From Methanobacterium_D oryzae (GTDB taxonomy: Archaea; Methanobacteriota; Methanobacteria; Methanobacteriales; Methanobacteriaceae): DNA of 64,000 nt. Positions 61,578 to 64,000 of the stretch are shown here, piece by piece. The stretch covers positions 186,001 to 250,000 of the forward strand of contig NZ_JBNPXC010000001.1 of the NCBI RefSeq assembly GCF_050433505.1, written 5' to 3'. The stretch's first letter is position 1. Every line of letters starts with the position of its first letter. The position numbers and the translations under genes were made by a program. The notes beneath the pieces were generated by a model. The model did not search any database. It had not been told where the DNA came from and saw only the letters and a program-made list of their open reading frames with translations.

Positions 61578-62069
61578 ATGAAAATTGAAGTAATTTGCTT
61601 ATTACTAATCTTATTTGGGATGATGGGGCCAATTAGTGCTCATGGAATACATACTACGCCAGAATCAGCAACTATGATTGTTATTGGGGACAATTCAAGT
61701 GGAATTATGGCTAAAAAATTGGTGGACGAACTAGGGTTGAATATTACTGTCTACAACTTTAAATCAGATGATGATGTTTCTCATGAGTTAGAACATGCTT
61801 TGAATAATTCAAATAAGAGAATTTTGGCAGTAGCTTATCAGGACACTGTAAATAATTTTTTGACTAAAAATCCAAGCGTATCTAATAGAGTGTTTGTATC
61901 TTCTTCTGATGAAAATGATATTAAAAATGGTTTAATGCTGCTAAATGCAACAAACTCTCAGAATAATAATTATGGAGGATTTTTAACTCCTTTCATTGCA
62001 GGTCTTATGGTTGGTGCAATAATTGGTATTTCTGCTGGTGCTTTATGGATGAAAAAGAAAATCTCATAA
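61578..62069 (+). CDS. Membrane-anchored protein with His-containing mature N-terminus
   Basis: A 163-residue protein. Signal peptide about 1-21, then HGIHTTPES at the mature N-terminus, an alpha/beta domain of about 100 residues (ATMIVIGDNSSGIMAKKLVD, then RILAVAYQDTVNNFL), and a C-terminal helix (FIAGLMVGAIIGISAGALWM). CGGAGG precedes ATG 61578, 13 bases after the CbiM-like gene, so the pair is an operon. No family is recognised; position suggests a CbiN-like accessory role. Confidence 0.65.
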   Translation: MKIEVICLLLILFGMMGPISAHGIHTTPESATMIVIGDNSSGIMAKKLVDELGLNITVYNFKSDDDVSHELEHALNNSNKRILAVAYQDTVNNFLTKNPSVSNRVFVSSSDENDIKNGLMLLNATNSQNNNYGGFLTPFIAGLMVGAIIGISAGALWMKKKIS

Positions 62070-62236
62070 AATTAGATCTATTTATATTTTTAAAAACTAA
62101 CAAATATTGGTTTTAAAACTTTTTTAATCATTATATTGTTCTGTTTTAGGTTAAGTATTAAAAATATATGGTTATTCTAATTAAAAGTAATAATTATGCA
62201 GTTAGTATTACAAATAAGCTAAAATAAAGCTAAAAT

Positions 62237-62270
62237 GTAATAATAAGATATAAATAGAAAGTATTATATA
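62237..62270 (+). promoter_or_regulatory. Shared promoter motif, copy C
   Basis: GTAATAATAA (62237-62246), 14 bases ending AATAGAAA, then GTATTATATATG starting at 62261. It is placed about 41 bases before the DUF2162 start and matches copies A and B in spacing. Confidence 0.6.
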
Positions 62271-62301
62271 TGCAGGTAGTGTAAAAGGTGGATAGATTAA
62301 T

Positions 62302-63006
62302 ATGTTAGCGTTATTAGGACAATTAGGAATATTATTAACAATTTTGGTCTTTGCTGTAATAATTGGACTTGTAATGGGATTTGCTGGGCTTTCAAAAAAG
62401 GTTGCAGTAACAATGGCAGTAGGATATGGGGCAGGAATATTCATATTGACGTTCTTAGTTTCTAGGTATTGGGATACTGTTTATAAAGTCGTTTATGAAT
62501 ATAATTTCATAATATTTTTGGTTATGGCTGTTGTAATCATTTATACGGGCTTCCATACCATTAGAGAATGGAAAATACATCGTAAGAATCATGTTAAAGC
62601 TTCATTTACAGTAATGATTTCATCACATCTTTGTTGTTTAGGGGCTGTTATGACTGGGATAATATTGGTATCTCCCTTTATAGAAATTTCTATAGCAACT
62701 ATCGGGCAATATGCCGCAGTTTTACTAAGTTTAGCTATAATAATATTCTATTTTGCATCGGAAGCCATAATAAGAAATATCAAAAAGCCTTATCCCGTTT
62801 TATTAGGTAATTTCATGTTTTTTGTTGGATTTTATTTTTTAGTGTCTGCTGTAGTTATTCCTAACATAAATACCGTCCTTCAGTCTTCAATGAGTCCATT
62901 AGATATTCCATCTATGCAAACATTGATTTACACATTTGTGTTTGTAATAATGCTAGTATTTACTGGATTTTATTTTGCAAAAAAGAATAGTAATTTAATA
63001 CGATGA
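62302..63006 (+). CDS. DUF2162 family putative transporter
   Basis: A 234-residue membrane protein with about six or seven helices, consistent with archaeal DUF2162. A conserved-looking SSHLCCLGAVMTG lies at the start of one helix, so paired Cys could be redox- or metal-active. AAAGGTGG is upstream of ATG 62302. It heads a three-gene unit with the MotA/TolQ/ExbB and DUF2149 genes, 15 bases apart. Function is unknown; transport is inferred from topology and context. Confidence 0.78.
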   Translation: MLALLGQLGILLTILVFAVIIGLVMGFAGLSKKVAVTMAVGYGAGIFILTFLVSRYWDTVYKVVYEYNFIIFLVMAVVIIYTGFHTIREWKIHRKNHVKASFTVMISSHLCCLGAVMTGIILVSPFIEISIATIGQYAAVLLSLAIIIFYFASEAIIRNIKKPYPVLLGNFMFFVGFYFLVSAVVIPNINTVLQSSMSPLDIPSMQTLIYTFVFVIMLVFTGFYFAKKNSNLIR

Positions 63007-63021
63007 AAAAAAGGTGATATA

Positions 63022-63690
63022 ATGGTGTTAATTCCTGGAAGTGAGATGTTAAGCACTGCTTTACACGTGATATCGCAAAGTCTTTTAGTACCTGTTATTA
63101 TAGGGCTTTTAGCATTTATGATTTATGCAATAATCAGTTTTGGAGGTATGCTCTCAGAGTATTCGGGTAGAATCAAGTTTGATGTTGGAAAAGTAGAAAA
63201 GATTATAAAAGATATTTCAAACCCTGGAACATCTGAAAATATAATGGAAGTTGTGGAAAAAAGTGATTTACCTCAAAACCATAAGGAAATACTCATAAAA
63301 CTTGCTGGATCTTCTAATATTGGAAAAAAGTCTAGAAGGGCCTTAGCTAGTAAGTTAATAGAAAATGAAGAGCTTAAAATTGCTAAAAGTCTTGAAAAGA
63401 CTGATGTTATTACAAGACTTGGACCAACACTTGGATTAATGGGAACATTAATACCAATGGGGCCTGGTTTAGCTGCTTTAGGATCTGGAGATATTAATGG
63501 TCTGGCTCAAGCGATAATAATTGCATTTGATACTACTGTTGTGGGATTGGCTGCAGGAGGTATTGCATATGTTATTTCTAAGGTTAGAAAAAGATGGTAT
63601 GAGGACAATCTTACAACACTTGAAACAATAGCAGAGTCAGTTTTGGAGGTTTTAGATAATGTTTCGAAGACAAAAGCGCCGGTTACTTAA
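63022..63690 (+). CDS. MotA/TolQ/ExbB proton channel family protein
   Basis: A 222-residue protein with three helices (about 15-40, 130-155, 165-190) and a long cytosolic loop. The core TRLGPTLGLMGTLIPMGPGL and AFDTTVVGLAAGGIAYVI is the TolQ/ExbB signature. The family forms pentameric proton-conducting motors around an ExbD-type partner. AAGGTGATATA precedes ATG 63022. The next gene overlaps its last 32 bases. Confidence 0.92.
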   Translation: MVLIPGSEMLSTALHVISQSLLVPVIIGLLAFMIYAIISFGGMLSEYSGRIKFDVGKVEKIIKDISNPGTSENIMEVVEKSDLPQNHKEILIKLAGSSNIGKKSRRALASKLIENEELKIAKSLEKTDVITRLGPTLGLMGTLIPMGPGLAALGSGDINGLAQAIIIAFDTTVVGLAAGGIAYVISKVRKRWYEDNLTTLETIAESVLEVLDNVSKTKAPVT

Positions 63691-63994
63691 TGCTGAAGAT
63701 GAAGATCCAATGGCAGGTACAGCAAACCTTGTGGATGCAATGCTTGTATTATCTGTTGGATTTTTAATATTTTTAGTAGTATCTTGGAACATGCAGAGCG
63801 TAGTTTTTAGTGATGCATCTCCAGAAGAAAAGAAGCAGACGATGGAAGCAATGCAAAAGGCCGCTGAAATTCAACAGGGAAAACAAATTAATAACACGCC
63901 TCAAACAGAATCTGGAGAAGGACAGGGATATGCTGAAGTGGGAACTGTTTATAAAGATCCTAAAACGGGTAAATTGATTATGGTTGAAGGATAA
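63659..63994 (+). CDS. DUF2149 family protein, ExbD-like
   Basis: A 111-residue protein with one N-terminal helix: NLVDAMLVLSVGFLIFLVVS (about 24-43). Its VDxMLVL start mirrors the IDVMLVL of ExbD, whose Asp is the proton-carrying residue. The rest is polar, Glu- and Gln-rich, and ends in a small beta segment (VGTVYKDPKTGKLIMVEG). The start ATG 63659 lies inside the ExbB-like gene with TTGGAGG upstream, so translation is coupled. It presumably forms the motor partner of the ExbB-like protein. Confidence 0.85.
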   Translation: MFRRQKRRLLNAEDEDPMAGTANLVDAMLVLSVGFLIFLVVSWNMQSVVFSDASPEEKKQTMEAMQKAAEIQQGKQINNTPQTESGEGQGYAEVGTVYKDPKTGKLIMVEG

Positions 63995-64000
63995 AACATT

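Noticed and set aside
1..64000. Insertion sequences, prophage or replication origin
   Set aside because: No transposase, integrase, phage structural gene or cdc6/orc1 gene with clustered origin boxes was seen; PCNA and GINS alone do not mark an origin.

Overview
This 64 kb window is AT-rich chromosomal DNA from a methanogenic archaeon of the order Methanobacteriales, most probably a Methanobacterium-like genus. The evidence is gene content: a thiol:fumarate reductase flavoprotein, O-phosphoseryl-tRNA synthetase, the F430 biosynthesis protein CfbD, an MthK-type potassium channel nearly collinear with the Methanothermobacter protein, CTP-dependent riboflavin kinase, Pus10, archaeal RNA polymerase and ribosomal proteins, and GGTGAT/GGAGG ribosome binding sites. 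I see no insertion sequence, prophage or CRISPR array.

Layout. 1-10.7 kb (minus strand) is an archaeal information-processing block: PHP protein (cut by the window edge), PAC2 protein, Nop10, aIF2-alpha, S27e, L44e, GINS, PCNA, TFS, Nudix, DUF99, RpoL, Csl4, Dph2 and Hpt. It is interrupted at 7.2-8.3 kb by a lineage-specific island of three small membrane-protein genes that share a duplicated leader. 10.9-17.4 kb (plus) continues the theme: SRP54, Pus10, L21e, RpoF, DUF655, RsmA and an Mtq2/HemK-like methyltransferase. 17.5-32.5 kb is accessory and mixed: a cupin, secreted mosaic proteins (a predicted zinc peptidase and a subtilisin sharing one C-terminal module), CbiE, YchF, a Na,K-ATPase-like P-type pump, the potassium channel, SfsA and a stand-alone paralogue of the predicted zinc peptidase.

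32.7-45.5 kb holds CfbD, a sugar nucleotidyltransferase-cupin fusion, HisH and an AIR-synthase-related protein, followed by a methanol-utilisation cluster: MtaA, MtaB, MtaC and a RamA-like corrinoid reactivase. These would transfer the methanol methyl group to coenzyme M. 45.6-55.3 kb carries tRNA-Arg(GCG), TfrA, SepRS, endonuclease V (its N-terminus built partly from a palindromic element), RibK, RibB, a domain-permuted CobQ-like protein and GatA.

56.3-64 kb is the most unusual part. A giant secreted protein with two FmdE-like domains is followed by two small membrane-anchored proteins with histidines at the predicted mature N-terminus, a CbiM-like metal permease, a DUF2162 membrane protein, a MotA/TolQ/ExbB channel and a DUF2149 protein whose membrane helix resembles ExbD. 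Two of these transcription units and a small upstream gene share an exactly spaced promoter motif (GTAATAATAA-N14-GTATTA). I infer a co-regulated, proton-motive-force-energised metal or metallo-cofactor acquisition system in an archaeon that has no outer membrane. Substrate and function are not established by the sequence.
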